Shown: positions 18,353-27,732 of the stretch, piece by piece | Numbering within the stretch: position 1 is the stretch's first letter | Layout of the letters: every line of letters starts with the position of its first letter | Assembly: GCF_017114945.1 (NCBI RefSeq) | Contig: NZ_JABXKQ010000169.1 | Span: forward strand, 62,001 to 126,000 | DNA from: Nostoc sp. JL34 | Lineage (GTDB): Bacteria > Cyanobacteriota > Cyanobacteriia > Cyanobacteriales > Nostocaceae | DNA length: 64,000 bases | Reading direction: 5' to 3' | Notes under the pieces: generated by a model | The model's input: the letters and a program-made list of their open reading frames with translations, nothing else | Databases searched by the model: none | What the model was told of the DNA's origin: nothing | Program-made: the position numbers and the translations under genes

Positions 18353-20116
18353 ATGTCTATTCCCCAAATTAGTGAATTTACTATCCGCCGTCATGCCAAC
18401 GCCAAATCTTTCCAGCGGGGCGAGGCATACTATGAGGCTGGTGCTGTCAATGCCGTTATCCAACGAGGTCATCTGCTTCAGGCGGATGTTGCAGGCACTC
18501 AAGCTAGACCTTATCATGTCAACCTGAGTTTCGATAGCAGTGGTTTAACCTCTGTAAATTGCACCTGTGCTTACGACTTTGAAGGGTGGTGCAAACACAT
18601 TGTAGCGGCGATGCTTGTCTGTGCGCGTAACTCAGAAAATATTGAGCAACGCCCCACCCTAGAACAACTACTAAATCAGCTGGATCATATCCAAACTCAA
18701 AGGCTGCTGCAAGAATTGGTAGCAGAATACCCACCACTGATTGAGGCAATTGACCGCCATGTAAGTTGGATGACGAATCCTGCTGACAAGCAAACAACCA
18801 TATCTGTGCGCCGTAGTACTATTGATCCAGCTCAGTTTCGGCGGCAAGTACGGCAGATTCTCAAGGATACCGTGCGCTACTTTGAGGAGGGGTACGAAGA
18901 AGACCCAATTGGTGAAGAATTGCTGAGTGTGGTGCAAACTGCCGTAGATTTTAGCGAACGAGGAGAGAGTGAAAATGCGATCGCTATTTTGTCAGCGATT
19001 ACCTCTACCTGTGCGGAAAATTGGGATGATGTTGCAGAATACGGCGCTGAAAACGATGAAATTGTCGGAGAATTGAATAAGGCTTGGTGTGAAGCAATTC
19101 TCAGTGTGGAACTGACCCCAGAAGAAAAAGTTGATATCCAAATAAATTTAGAAGCTTGGCAAGATGAGTGGAATGCTGATTTCGGCCTAGTTATGGAAGC
19201 TTTACGCCAAGGTTGGGATTATCCACCATTGCTACAAGTTTTCCAAGGTAATATTACTGAAAGGGGAGCTTGGGAAGAAGACGTGCCAGATTATGCAGAT
19301 GATTTGGCATTAATTCGTCTGAAAATTCTCGAACGTCAAGAACGTTATCAAGAATACCTGTATTTAGCAGAAGCGGAAGGACAAACCGAGCAGTATCTGA
19401 CAATGCTAGGGCGTTTAGGCAGGGTAGAAGAAGCAATTGATGCTGCTCAAACCCAGATGAACTCAATGGAAGAGGCATTTGCCCTTGCGAAAACACTCAG
19501 CGTTCAGGGGGCATTACAGCAAGCACTAGATATAGCCCAGAGTGGATTAAATTTACCGGGTAATTGTCAGTACGAATTGGGAATTTGGACAAGTGATTTG
19601 GCTCTTGAATGGGGTAATAGTGAAGCTGCTTTATTAGCAATCAAGGCGGCTTTTCAAGTCAAGCCCTCCTTTGTTGACTACCAAAAGATGACAGAATTGG
19701 CTGGGGAAAACTGGGAAAGTGTTAAAACAGACCTGCTGAGAATTATCCGTGCTTATAGTGGTTGGGGAACAGAATCAGCCAAGGTGGATATATTCTTGCA
19801 TGAGGGGCTAATTGATGATGCAATTGCGATCGCTAGTGAACTCAGTTCTGATCATTCAGAGTTAATTCACCAAGTCATGGATGCTGCTATCCCTCACAAT
19901 CCTGGTTGGGTGATTGCTAATGCTCGTCACCGTGCCGAAAAGATTATGGATGCAGGTAAAGCCGAATACTACTACTACGCGGTTGAATGGTTGAAAAAGG
20001 TGCGTAATGCTTATTTGGAATCGGGGAAAAAAGCTGACTGGTTAAGCTATCGGGAAAACTTGATCCAAACCCACGCTCGTAAACATAAATTGATGGGAAT
20101 GTTTAAACCGCTGTAG
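18353..20116 (+). CDS. SWIM zinc-finger protein with helical-repeat C-terminus
   Basis: 587 residues. The N-terminal SWIM finger has C70, C72, C80 and H82 in the CxCx7CxH pattern (NCTCAYDFEGWCKHIV). The FQRGEAYYEAG region before it is typical of stand-alone SWIM proteins. The remaining roughly 450 residues are alpha-helical and TPR-like (for example EEAFALAKTLSVQGALQQAL and repeated LxxAL/LGRLGRVEEAI patterns). SWIM domains bind DNA or protein. No helicase domain is encoded here, though SWIM proteins often sit beside SNF2 helicases. The partner and role are unknown. A strong hairpin follows the gene. Confidence 0.85.
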   Translation: MSIPQISEFTIRRHANAKSFQRGEAYYEAGAVNAVIQRGHLLQADVAGTQARPYHVNLSFDSSGLTSVNCTCAYDFEGWCKHIVAAMLVCARNSENIEQRPTLEQLLNQLDHIQTQRLLQELVAEYPPLIEAIDRHVSWMTNPADKQTTISVRRSTIDPAQFRRQVRQILKDTVRYFEEGYEEDPIGEELLSVVQTAVDFSERGESENAIAILSAITSTCAENWDDVAEYGAENDEIVGELNKAWCEAILSVELTPEEKVDIQINLEAWQDEWNADFGLVMEALRQGWDYPPLLQVFQGNITERGAWEEDVPDYADDLALIRLKILERQERYQEYLYLAEAEGQTEQYLTMLGRLGRVEEAIDAAQTQMNSMEEAFALAKTLSVQGALQQALDIAQSGLNLPGNCQYELGIWTSDLALEWGNSEAALLAIKAAFQVKPSFVDYQKMTELAGENWESVKTDLLRIIRAYSGWGTESAKVDIFLHEGLIDDAIAIASELSSDHSELIHQVMDAAIPHNPGWVIANARHRAEKIMDAGKAEYYYYAVEWLKKVRNAYLESGKKADWLSYRENLIQTHARKHKLMGMFKPL

Positions 20117-20155
20117 CTGTAAAGTGTGTTATGGAAGCCGTAACACACTTTACAG
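20117..20155 (+). terminator. Strong hairpin after the SWIM gene
   Basis: A perfect 15-bp stem (CTGTAAAGTGTGTTA and its complement) with a 9-nt loop begins at the stop codon. There is no T-tract. It probably ends or protects the transcript. Confidence 0.6.
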
Positions 20156-20486
20156 TACACCATCTTTTAATTATTTGCGCTCACCGTTCACTTAGTTACC
20201 ATCTGAAGTAATAAGTGTAACCTCGATCGCGCCATAGATAAAATCCTGATTCATCCAAGTACGCTAGGTGATTTCTCCCGTAACAACAGATAATTCCAAC
20301 ATATCTGCCTGCTTATGCAGCTCAAACACCATCAATACTTTTAAGTCTGCAATAACCTGATGATTTAGCTTTTAAATTGAGATTTGCCCAAGATATCAAC
20401 TTTAGCGACAAAAGATGAAGTAAGATTCACATCTGAAGCAGTCCCCGTATAATTCCATAGTTATTGACACAAAATAGTCTAGTACG
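20156..20486. other. Intergenic, no gene seen
   Basis: AT-rich spacer upstream of the TpsB gene, presumably holding its promoter. I see no repeat or operator. Confidence 0.4.
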
Positions 20487-22271
20487 ATGATTGATAAATA
20501 TCCCCAGAATTTTATAGTGCCCTGCTTACCCCTGAGTATGCTTCTATTACTCAGTAGCATATCTTTTAATCCACTAAAAGCTGAGGCTGTTGATACTACA
20601 CAATTACCAACTAGTAATTTCATCCTGTCGCAACAACTCCCACCACCACAGGATGTTCAACCACCCATACCTTCCCCACTTCCCTCACCGGAAGTACCAC
20701 AGCCCCTTCCTCCACCAGCAAAACTATTTCCACCCTCTGTACCAACTCCCACACCTGAGGAACCACTCCCTGGCAACTTTCCTCAAAATATTGTTGTTGA
20801 ACGGTTTGAAGTTGTTGGTAGTACAGTCTTCAGTCCCAAAGAGTTAGCCAAAGCCACTGCTGAATTTACCAAACGACCGATCTCGCTGACTGAAGTGTAT
20901 CAAGCACGTTCTAAAATCACTGATCTATACGTCCAAAATGGTTACATTACTTCTGGTGCTTATATCCCACCCCAAACAATCCAATCTGGTGTTGTCAAAA
21001 TTCAGGTTGTCGAAGGTAAATTAGAAGATATCTTGGTAACTGGAACTCGGCGGTTGAATCCGAATTATGTCCGCAGCCGACTAGCGATAGCGACATCACC
21101 GCCTCTCAATCGTCAGCGTCTACTAGAGGCACTACAACTTTTGCAACTTAATCCTTTGATTCAAAACGTGACTGCTGAACTCTCGGCAGGATCGCGGACT
21201 GGTACAAGTTTGCTAGAAGTCAAGATCAATGAAGCAAAAACCTTTAGTAGCCAAATCGTTCTTGATAATGGGCGATCGCCTAGCGTTGGCAGTTTTCGAC
21301 GCCGATTACAATTGAATGAAGCCAACTTATTGGGATTGGGAGATGCTCTGGGTATAGCTTACACTAATACCGATGGTAGCAATTCCTTTGACGCCAGTTA
21401 TACATTACCACTTAATCCCAAAAACGGAACCCTTATCTTCAACTATGGCATTACATCAAGCCATGTCATTGAACCTCCTTTCAATGTTTTAGATATCCAA
21501 TCTGATTCTCGCTATTACGAATTGACATTCCGCCAACCCATAGTTCAAACTCCCACACAAGAATTCGCCCTTGGGTTGACAGCTTCGCGACGAGAAAGTG
21601 AAGCTTCTTATATCGATATAGAGCGATTACCTTTCCCTGGTTTAGGTGCTGATGAACAAGGACGCACCAGGGTATCTGCGTTGCGATTTTTTCAAGAATG
21701 GACGAGTCGTAACAGCCGTGAAGTCATCGCCCTCCGCTCTCAATTCAGTTTGGGCATAGATGTGTTGAGTCCCACGATTAATCAAAATCCTCCAGATAGC
21801 CGTTTTTTTGCTTGGCAAGGACAAGCGCAGTGGGCCCGCCTTTTAGCTCCTGAAACCTTATTTTTGCTTCGTTTCAATACGCAACTTGCATCCAGAACAC
21901 TTTTGCCTTTAGAGCAATTTGGCTTAGGTGGACAGGATAGCATTCGAGGTTACCGTCAAGATTACCTGCTAACGGATAATGGCACTTTTGTTTCTGCGGA
22001 AGTTCAAGTACCGATTCTGCGCTTACCCCAGATAAATAGTATCTTACAGGTTGTCCCTTTTGTGGATTTTGGTGTTGGCTGGAATAGTTCTGGTAGAGAG
22101 AATCCCGACCCTAATACTCTAGCTGCTGTTGGTTTGGGGTTGCGTTGGTCACAGGGCGATCGCTTCACCGTTCGTCTTGACTGGGGCATTCCTTTAGTAT
22201 CTGTTAACTCAAATGAGAGAACATTACAAGAAAACGGTCTGTATTTTAGTTTACTCTATAATCCTTTTTAA
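20487..22271 (+). CDS. TpsB-type outer-membrane transporter (ShlB/FhaC/HecB family)
   Basis: 594 residues. A signal sequence (about 1-34) is followed by a proline-rich linker (about 52-95: PPPQDVQPPIPSPLPSP and more). A POTRA domain (about 100-180) has VERFEVVGSTVFSP and YVQNGYITSGAYIPP. A second POTRA-like segment (LEDILVTGTRRLNPNYV) precedes a 16-strand beta-barrel. The barrel shows the conserved FGLGGQDSIRGYR (the VRGY/F motif of Omp85/TpsB proteins) and ends in YNPF, a terminal aromatic as expected for outer-membrane insertion. It exports large beta-helical TpsA exoproteins. The only TpsA in the window is at 36889-39333 on the opposite strand, so pairing is not proved. Confidence 0.92.
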   Translation: MIDKYPQNFIVPCLPLSMLLLLSSISFNPLKAEAVDTTQLPTSNFILSQQLPPPQDVQPPIPSPLPSPEVPQPLPPPAKLFPPSVPTPTPEEPLPGNFPQNIVVERFEVVGSTVFSPKELAKATAEFTKRPISLTEVYQARSKITDLYVQNGYITSGAYIPPQTIQSGVVKIQVVEGKLEDILVTGTRRLNPNYVRSRLAIATSPPLNRQRLLEALQLLQLNPLIQNVTAELSAGSRTGTSLLEVKINEAKTFSSQIVLDNGRSPSVGSFRRRLQLNEANLLGLGDALGIAYTNTDGSNSFDASYTLPLNPKNGTLIFNYGITSSHVIEPPFNVLDIQSDSRYYELTFRQPIVQTPTQEFALGLTASRRESEASYIDIERLPFPGLGADEQGRTRVSALRFFQEWTSRNSREVIALRSQFSLGIDVLSPTINQNPPDSRFFAWQGQAQWARLLAPETLFLLRFNTQLASRTLLPLEQFGLGGQDSIRGYRQDYLLTDNGTFVSAEVQVPILRLPQINSILQVVPFVDFGVGWNSSGRENPDPNTLAAVGLGLRWSQGDRFTVRLDWGIPLVSVNSNERTLQENGLYFSLLYNPF

Positions 22272-23175
22272 AATTGAGGGGTTCATTCTTCTTCCCTTCT
22301 CTATCAGAGGCTGGGCCAACGGGGAGTTCCCGCCATTAAAGCAACTGGCAATTTCCAATCGTCAGATATTTTTCCCCAGTGGGATGCACCCAATTAATTT
22401 AATTCCTGCCTTGCTCCTAATCTACTTCACAAAATTTCTTAAAAAATAAAAATTCAGACGGTTATTTATATAATTGGGAGTTTCCCCACTACTCATAATA
22501 AAAATCCGCAAATATACTATGTATTCTATTCAGTGTTTGATTTTATTCTGGGTATCCTAAGAAAGACAGGGTTTGATGATATAGGATTCCGATTTGATTT
22601 TTGAAATTCACGTAGAGGAGCCAGTGTGTTGCTTTGGTTTTCAAAGTTGTAGCAACTGGCGTTATGTTAGCAGAAAGTACGACACCAAAACCTTGGAATG
22701 GTGCCGGACTCTTGGCGATAACACACTCTACAATAATACTGAGATTTTTTCAAAAACAATTTACGATTCCTATAGGGACAGAGTTTATAACTTATGTATG
22801 AGTGGAGAAACCAGTTAGAACTTCTATCGCAAAAACTGGTTGAACAATTAGCCATCTCATTCCAGAAGGTCAATCATGAAGAAAAGGGCTGGTTTGCACC
22901 TTCATCCCAATAGGATCACAGACGGTGAAAACTTTGAGTAAAGGGGACTGGGGACTGGGGATTGGGGATTGGGTACTGGGCATTGGAAAATAGTATTTTT
23001 AATATTATTTCCTAGTCCCTAGTCCCCAGTCCTGGAACGGAGTTCCTCCCCCAGCAAGCGACCAGTTGAGCAAATCTTCCCAGAAGTGCAGTAAAAAGGC
23101 TGCACTTCTGGGAGTAGGACGATTAGCTTATTTTTCAGACTAAGACATAAAAATATGAGAATTTGAGGAACAGCC
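22272..23175. other. Intergenic region of 904 bp with repeats, no convincing gene
   Basis: Several short frames exist, but none has a recognisable domain or ribosome site. The stretch 22620-22800 has stop-interrupted hydrophobic coding and might be a gene remnant, though I cannot identify it. Positions 22943-22986 are G-rich heptamer-like repeats (GGGGACT/GGGGATT), with a complementary run at 23011-23033 able to fold back on them. A perfect hairpin follows at 23078-23113. Confidence 0.45.
23078..23113. promoter_or_regulatory. Perfect inverted repeat upstream of the cyclic-di-GMP gene
   Basis: CCCAGAAGTGCAG at 23079-23091 pairs perfectly with 23100-23112 around an 8-nt loop (a further T-A pair extends it). 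It lies 63 bp before the ATG at 23176 and is not followed by a T-tract. It could be an operator, an mRNA leader hairpin or a dispersed palindrome. Confidence 0.4.
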
Positions 23176-25812
23176 ATGCGAGAAAATGAGCGGGAAAAAA
23201 TACGCCATCTGTTGGTCATCCAAGACCTGGAAGGGCGGCGAACTGTCCCCTTGCGAGAGACTACTTATTCTCTGGGGCGACATCCTGCAAACACTATTGT
23301 CTTGGCTTCCCGTTCAGTTTCAATGCAACATGCAATTTTATTGCGAGTAACTGTTCCAGAGACTGACCAATATGGCTTCCAGATTATTGATGGTAACTAC
23401 AAGGGAAAAGGAAGTACTAATGGCTTATTTGTAAATGGTACTCAATGCTTTTCTCATAATCTTAGGCACGGAGATATCATTGCTTTTGGCAGTAATAAAG
23501 CTCAGGCTAAATATTATGCTATTTCCAACATTTCAGAACAAGCATTTTCTGAATCTTTTAATGTTGAAGACTTATCTGGTTTCTTATCAGAGCAAGCCAG
23601 TCCTGCCAATCCTTTTCAAACCTTAGCTATCGATCCCAGCTTTGAAGCAGCTAGTGAGTCCGCCCTAGCTCGCCTAGCATCCTTTCCTGAACTCATTCCC
23701 AATCCAATTATTGAGATGGATTTCCAGGGAAGAGTTACTTATCTCAATCCAGCCGCAGCTCTCAAGTTTCCCAAACTTCGGGAGATTGGGACGGAGCATC
23801 CGATTTTAACAGGACTCCTGAGTGGAGTTGACAATCTAGAAAAAAATTCTTTTGTACGAGAGGTGGAAGTAGGCGCAGAAGTTTTTGAACAATCCGTTCT
23901 CTACCTTCCTGAAAGTGATTTAATTAGAACTTTTATTATTAGAGATATTACAGAGCAAAGGCAAGCCACAGCCGAACTTCGCCAGCGCGATCGCTTGCTA
24001 CAGGCAGTTGCAGAAGCTGCCAATTATTTGCTGGGAGAAATGAATTACGAAACTGGTATTGATCGAGCTCTAGCTGTACTGGGTGAAGCTGCCCAGGTAG
24101 ATCGTGCCTATCTCTTTCAGAACCATCCCCATCCTGCTACAGGGGAAATAGCAGTCAGCCTACGGTTTGAATGGACGCACTCTTTTATTGAATCTACCCA
24201 CCACCATTGGCAGAATCAGCCTTATGAAGCTTCTGGACTAGCTCGTTGGTACACTGTTCTTTCTAGCGGCAAGTCGATTAGCGGAATCACCCCAAAATTT
24301 CCTGTCGCCGAACAAGAATTCTTGATTCGAGATGGCATTCAATCTCTTCTCTTAGTGCCTCTTTGCTTGGAGAATGATTTCTGGGGGTATCTTGGTCTGG
24401 CAGACTGCACCTCTAAGCGTCATTGGTCAAAGCACGAAGAATCTACCCTTTTAACGATGGCCGCCAGTATTATTGGTACACGGCAGCGTCAGCAAGTAGA
24501 AGAAAAGATTCGCTATCAAGCCCTCCATGACCTGCTAACAGGGTTGCCCAATCGCCTACTATTTAACGAGCTGCTCAGTAAAACTCTGCCCAACGCCACT
24601 CGCAATGGCGAAAGTTTGGCTGTGATCTTCCTTGATCTGGATCGTTTCAAGGTCATTAATGACACTCTGGGGCACACTCTGGGAGACCAATTGTTACAAA
24701 GCGTCGCTCAAAGATTAAAAGACTCACTCAGAGGCGGAGACACTATAGCCCGTTGGGGAGGCGATGAGTTCACTATCTTGCTCCCACGAGTCAATGATAT
24801 TGAAGAGGTAACCCTGGTGGCATACAGAATCTTACAAGCCTTAGAAGATGCTTTCCATCTCCAAGGGCATGAACTTTATGTGACGGCCAGCCTCGGTATT
24901 GCGTTGCTTGATAACAACAGTCCTGACGCCGAAACACTAATCCAGCACGCAGATGCCGCTTTATACTATGCCAAAGACAAAGGGCGGAATAACTACCAAT
25001 TCTACAGTGTTTCCCTGAGCGCTAAAAATCCTGAACTCTTGACTTTAGAGAAGAGCTTGCGCTATGCCCTAGAACGCAATGAATTTACCCTGTACTATCA
25101 GCCTCGTGTGAACATTGCTACAGAAGAAATTACTGGTATGGAGGCTCTATTGCGTTGGCAGCACCCAGAGATGGGATTGGTCGCACCCAGTGTTTTCATT
25201 CCCCTGGTCGAAGAAAGTGGATTAATTGTCCCCATCGGCGAATGGGTACTACGGACAGCCTGTATTCAAAATAAAGTCTGGCAAGATGCAGGATTTCCAC
25301 CCATAATGATTGCTGTCAATCTTTCTCTTAAGCAGTTTCGCCAACCGAAATTGGTGGAGACTATAGCCACAATTTTAGAAGAAACGGGTCTGGAGCCACG
25401 CTTTTTAGAATTAGAAATTATGGAAACCACAGCGATTGAGGACTTAGATTTTACCAGGACGGTGTTAAAGGATCTACAGCAGATGGGTGTTTACATCTCC
25501 ATTGATGACTTTGGTACGGGTCATTCCTCACTCTCGCGCCTACAGCTTTTGCCACTCCACAATCTGAAAATAGACAAATCTTTCATTCAAAATTTGACAC
25601 AGGATGTCAAAGTAGCTCATATTATCAAGGCTATAGTTACCTTGGGACACAGCTTGGGATTGAAGTTGACGGCTGAAGGGGTAGAAAAAGAAGAAGAATT
25701 AGAGTTCTTAAAATCTATCGACTGTGAGGATGTCCAGGGCTTTCTATTCTACCGGCCGCTGACTGCAAAAATCGCAACAGAAATCCTCGAAACCAAACGA
25801 TCAACGCTCTAG
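23176..25812 (+). CDS. FHA-PAS-GAF-GGDEF-EAL cyclic-di-GMP signalling protein
   Basis: 878 residues, apparently cytoplasmic. FHA (about 20-95): YSLGRHPANTIVL and SVSMQHAIL, a phosphothreonine-binding fold. PAS (about 165-255). GAF (about 280-435). GGDEF (about 455-615) has an intact WGGDEF catalytic loop and an inhibitory I-site RGGD exactly five residues before it. EAL (about 630-872) has EALLRW, NLS, ELEIMET, DDFGTGHSS, KIDKSFI and EGVE, so all metal and catalytic positions appear intact. The protein may therefore both make and degrade c-di-GMP. An N-terminal FHA suggests input from a Ser/Thr kinase. Monocistronic. Confidence 0.94.
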   Translation: MRENEREKIRHLLVIQDLEGRRTVPLRETTYSLGRHPANTIVLASRSVSMQHAILLRVTVPETDQYGFQIIDGNYKGKGSTNGLFVNGTQCFSHNLRHGDIIAFGSNKAQAKYYAISNISEQAFSESFNVEDLSGFLSEQASPANPFQTLAIDPSFEAASESALARLASFPELIPNPIIEMDFQGRVTYLNPAAALKFPKLREIGTEHPILTGLLSGVDNLEKNSFVREVEVGAEVFEQSVLYLPESDLIRTFIIRDITEQRQATAELRQRDRLLQAVAEAANYLLGEMNYETGIDRALAVLGEAAQVDRAYLFQNHPHPATGEIAVSLRFEWTHSFIESTHHHWQNQPYEASGLARWYTVLSSGKSISGITPKFPVAEQEFLIRDGIQSLLLVPLCLENDFWGYLGLADCTSKRHWSKHEESTLLTMAASIIGTRQRQQVEEKIRYQALHDLLTGLPNRLLFNELLSKTLPNATRNGESLAVIFLDLDRFKVINDTLGHTLGDQLLQSVAQRLKDSLRGGDTIARWGGDEFTILLPRVNDIEEVTLVAYRILQALEDAFHLQGHELYVTASLGIALLDNNSPDAETLIQHADAALYYAKDKGRNNYQFYSVSLSAKNPELLTLEKSLRYALERNEFTLYYQPRVNIATEEITGMEALLRWQHPEMGLVAPSVFIPLVEESGLIVPIGEWVLRTACIQNKVWQDAGFPPIMIAVNLSLKQFRQPKLVETIATILEETGLEPRFLELEIMETTAIEDLDFTRTVLKDLQQMGVYISIDDFGTGHSSLSRLQLLPLHNLKIDKSFIQNLTQDVKVAHIIKAIVTLGHSLGLKLTAEGVEKEEELEFLKSIDCEDVQGFLFYRPLTAKIATEILETKRSTL

Positions 25813-25926
25813 GAGTCTGTCAAGTTTAAATTGATGACATTGGTGTTTTAGTACAAAGGATAAAACAGTTTGTACCAGTGAAGATACAATAACATTCATT
25901 GTCTTGATGCCAACCTTTTTCGTCTT

Positions 25927-26847
25927 ATGTTGCCAGTCATCTATTCCGACGAATTTTTAGATCACAAGACTGGAAAATACCATCCTGAAAAACCAGAACG
26001 CTTGATTGCGATCGCTACTGCCCTAAAAGCAGCTACATTTGCAGATCAAATTTCCTGGCGATCGCCTACACCAGCATCAGAACAGCCATCACTGATGTCT
26101 TCATTGGTGAAAGCCCATAGCCCAGCCTACATCAAAAAACTTTGGCAAATCGCTTCTAGTGGTGGCGGCCCTTTGGATGGAGATACACCAGTTTCCCCAC
26201 GTAGTTATGATGTGGCATTGTTGGCAGTCAGTGCATGGTTAGATGGAGTTGAAGCGGTATTAGGGTCGGCTAATCCAGCTTTTGTACTCGCGCGTCCCCC
26301 AGGACACCATGCAGAAAGTGATGCAGGAATGGGCTTTTGCCTATTTTCTAATGCAGCGATCGCAGCTTTATTTGCCCTGGATCAACTTGGAGTTAACCGT
26401 GTTGCCATCCTCGATTGGGATGTGCATCACGGTAATGGTACTCAGTCTATTGTCGAAACTTACCCACAAATTGCTTATTGTTCGTTACATCAGTACCCCT
26501 GTTATCCTGGTACTGGGAGAGCTACAGAACGCGGCTTTCATAATAATGTCCTCAACTTACCTATACCACCAGGTAGCGATATTACGGTATATCAGCCGCT
26601 GTTTGAAAACAAGGTAGTACCGTTTTTAGCCAACTTTCAGCCGGATTTACTGATTGTCAGTGCTGGTTATGATGCCAATGCCGCAGATCCTTTGGCAAGT
26701 ATCAATTTGCAATCAGAAGATTATGGTTTGTTCACTAATTATTGTTTGGGGCTAACTCGTAAAATTCTATTTGGTTTGGAAGGTGGTTACGATTTTGATA
26801 CTCTTTCTCAATCAGTTGTAGCAACGATTGAACGTTGTTTGGTCTAG
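25927..26847 (+). CDS. Histone deacetylase-family (class II-like) amidohydrolase
   Basis: 306 residues covering the whole arginase/deacetylase fold. Active-site features: RPPGHHAE (H127/H128), ILDWDVHHGNGTQ (zinc ligands D165 and H167), SLHQYPCYPGTG, VSAGYDANAADPL (third zinc ligand Asp) and the final GGYD with the catalytic-pocket Tyr. Bacterial members deacetylate acetylpolyamines or small amides rather than histones. The true substrate here is unknown. The start MLPVIYSDEFLDHKTGKYHPEKP is typical. Monocistronic. Confidence 0.9.
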   Translation: MLPVIYSDEFLDHKTGKYHPEKPERLIAIATALKAATFADQISWRSPTPASEQPSLMSSLVKAHSPAYIKKLWQIASSGGGPLDGDTPVSPRSYDVALLAVSAWLDGVEAVLGSANPAFVLARPPGHHAESDAGMGFCLFSNAAIAALFALDQLGVNRVAILDWDVHHGNGTQSIVETYPQIAYCSLHQYPCYPGTGRATERGFHNNVLNLPIPPGSDITVYQPLFENKVVPFLANFQPDLLIVSAGYDANAADPLASINLQSEDYGLFTNYCLGLTRKILFGLEGGYDFDTLSQSVVATIERCLV

Positions 26848-27417
26848 TTTTCCTCATTTACCTACTCAGTGCTGAGTGCTAAGTCACCAATTGCCCTTGG
26901 TATCTCCCCTTGTTTACGAGACGCTCCTTCGCGTTGTCATATCAAGTCCGGTTAATTACTTATGATTACTGCATCCGTGCAAAAATCAGGAAAACCTCTT
27001 TCTCCCTGCTCCCTGTCCCCTGCACCCCTGCTGTCTAAATGATAAGTTTTTACCCGAACATGATATCAGATCCTTGTGGCAAGCTTTTTTGTAAAGTTAC
27101 ATGAATTCGACGGCTCATATAGTGTCCGCCTAATTAGCTAAATCAAAAAACCTCTAAGAGGTTTTACTACGCAAAATCTTCCCTCTCCAAGTCGAAAAGG
27201 GACAAACTTGAACTTTAATTCAAGGCAGGGAGAGGTTCATCAAACTCACGTCACGTTAAACTTCATCGAATCTTCAGAAAGAAAAAGTTTTAGTGGGGTT
27301 CTGAAAGAGCTAAAGTTTTGTTAAGATGCAATTGCTAGCAGTTTCTCAGCGAAATTCACCTGTCGGGGTGTGGAGAAATAAAAAGTACTAGCATCACAAA
27401 GTTCAAAAGGTGAAGCA
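26848..27417. other. Intergenic region of 570 bp with two repeat types
   Basis: It contains a small dispersed-repeat motif (TACGAGACGCTCCTTCGCGTT, about 26916-26936), a C-rich low-complexity run at about 27003-27030, and copy B of the 115-bp repeat (27129-27243). A small membrane ORF follows. Confidence 0.5.
27129..27243. repeat. Dispersed repeat, copy B (first copy at 6816-6932)
   Basis: Same orientation as copy A and aligned along its whole length. It contains AACCTCTAAGAGGTT, a 7-bp palindromic stem, followed by T-rich sequence. The second hairpin, perfect in copy A, is degenerate here. It lies 175 bp upstream of a 45-codon membrane ORF. Confidence 0.7.
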
Positions 27418-27555
27418 ATGACCACCTATATTTTTTTTGACGAAGCCTTACGGATGCTGACTAATGCCTATTTGATATCAACAGTACTGTTAATAGCAGC
27501 TTCTGGTATCGGTTTGGCGGTAATTGAGACAATAGAAAAGACAGGAGAACCCTAA
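27418..27555 (+). CDS. Possible 45-residue single-helix membrane peptide
   Basis: MTTYIFFDEALRMLTNAYL at the N-terminus, then a hydrophobic helix (about 18-37, LISTVLLIAASGIGLAVI) and a polar tail ending EKTGEP. AGGTG lies seven bases before the ATG, a reasonable ribosome site. Size and layout suit a small subunit of a thylakoid or cytoplasmic-membrane complex (for example NDH-1, cytochrome b6f or a photosystem), but I cannot name it. It lies 177 bp upstream of the TerB-like gene on the same strand. Confidence 0.5.
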   Translation: MTTYIFFDEALRMLTNAYLISTVLLIAASGIGLAVIETIEKTGEP

Positions 27556-27732
27556 GTTCACATCTGGTAGTGTAGTTTTTGCCAAAAACCATTGGGTGCA
27601 AGTGTTCGTCGTGAATCAATACTGGGAACACTAAAGCATGAAAGTCTCACAACGTTACAGTTTTACCTGGGAATTTACCAACCACACAGGTAACTGTAGC
27701 GCTATTGAGACTCTAACCAAGGAGCTACAACA

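Noticed and set aside
22594-22818. 74-codon frame in the spacer after the TpsB gene
   Set aside because: No ribosome site and no recognisable domain. The stop-rich alternatives around it suggest non-coding DNA.
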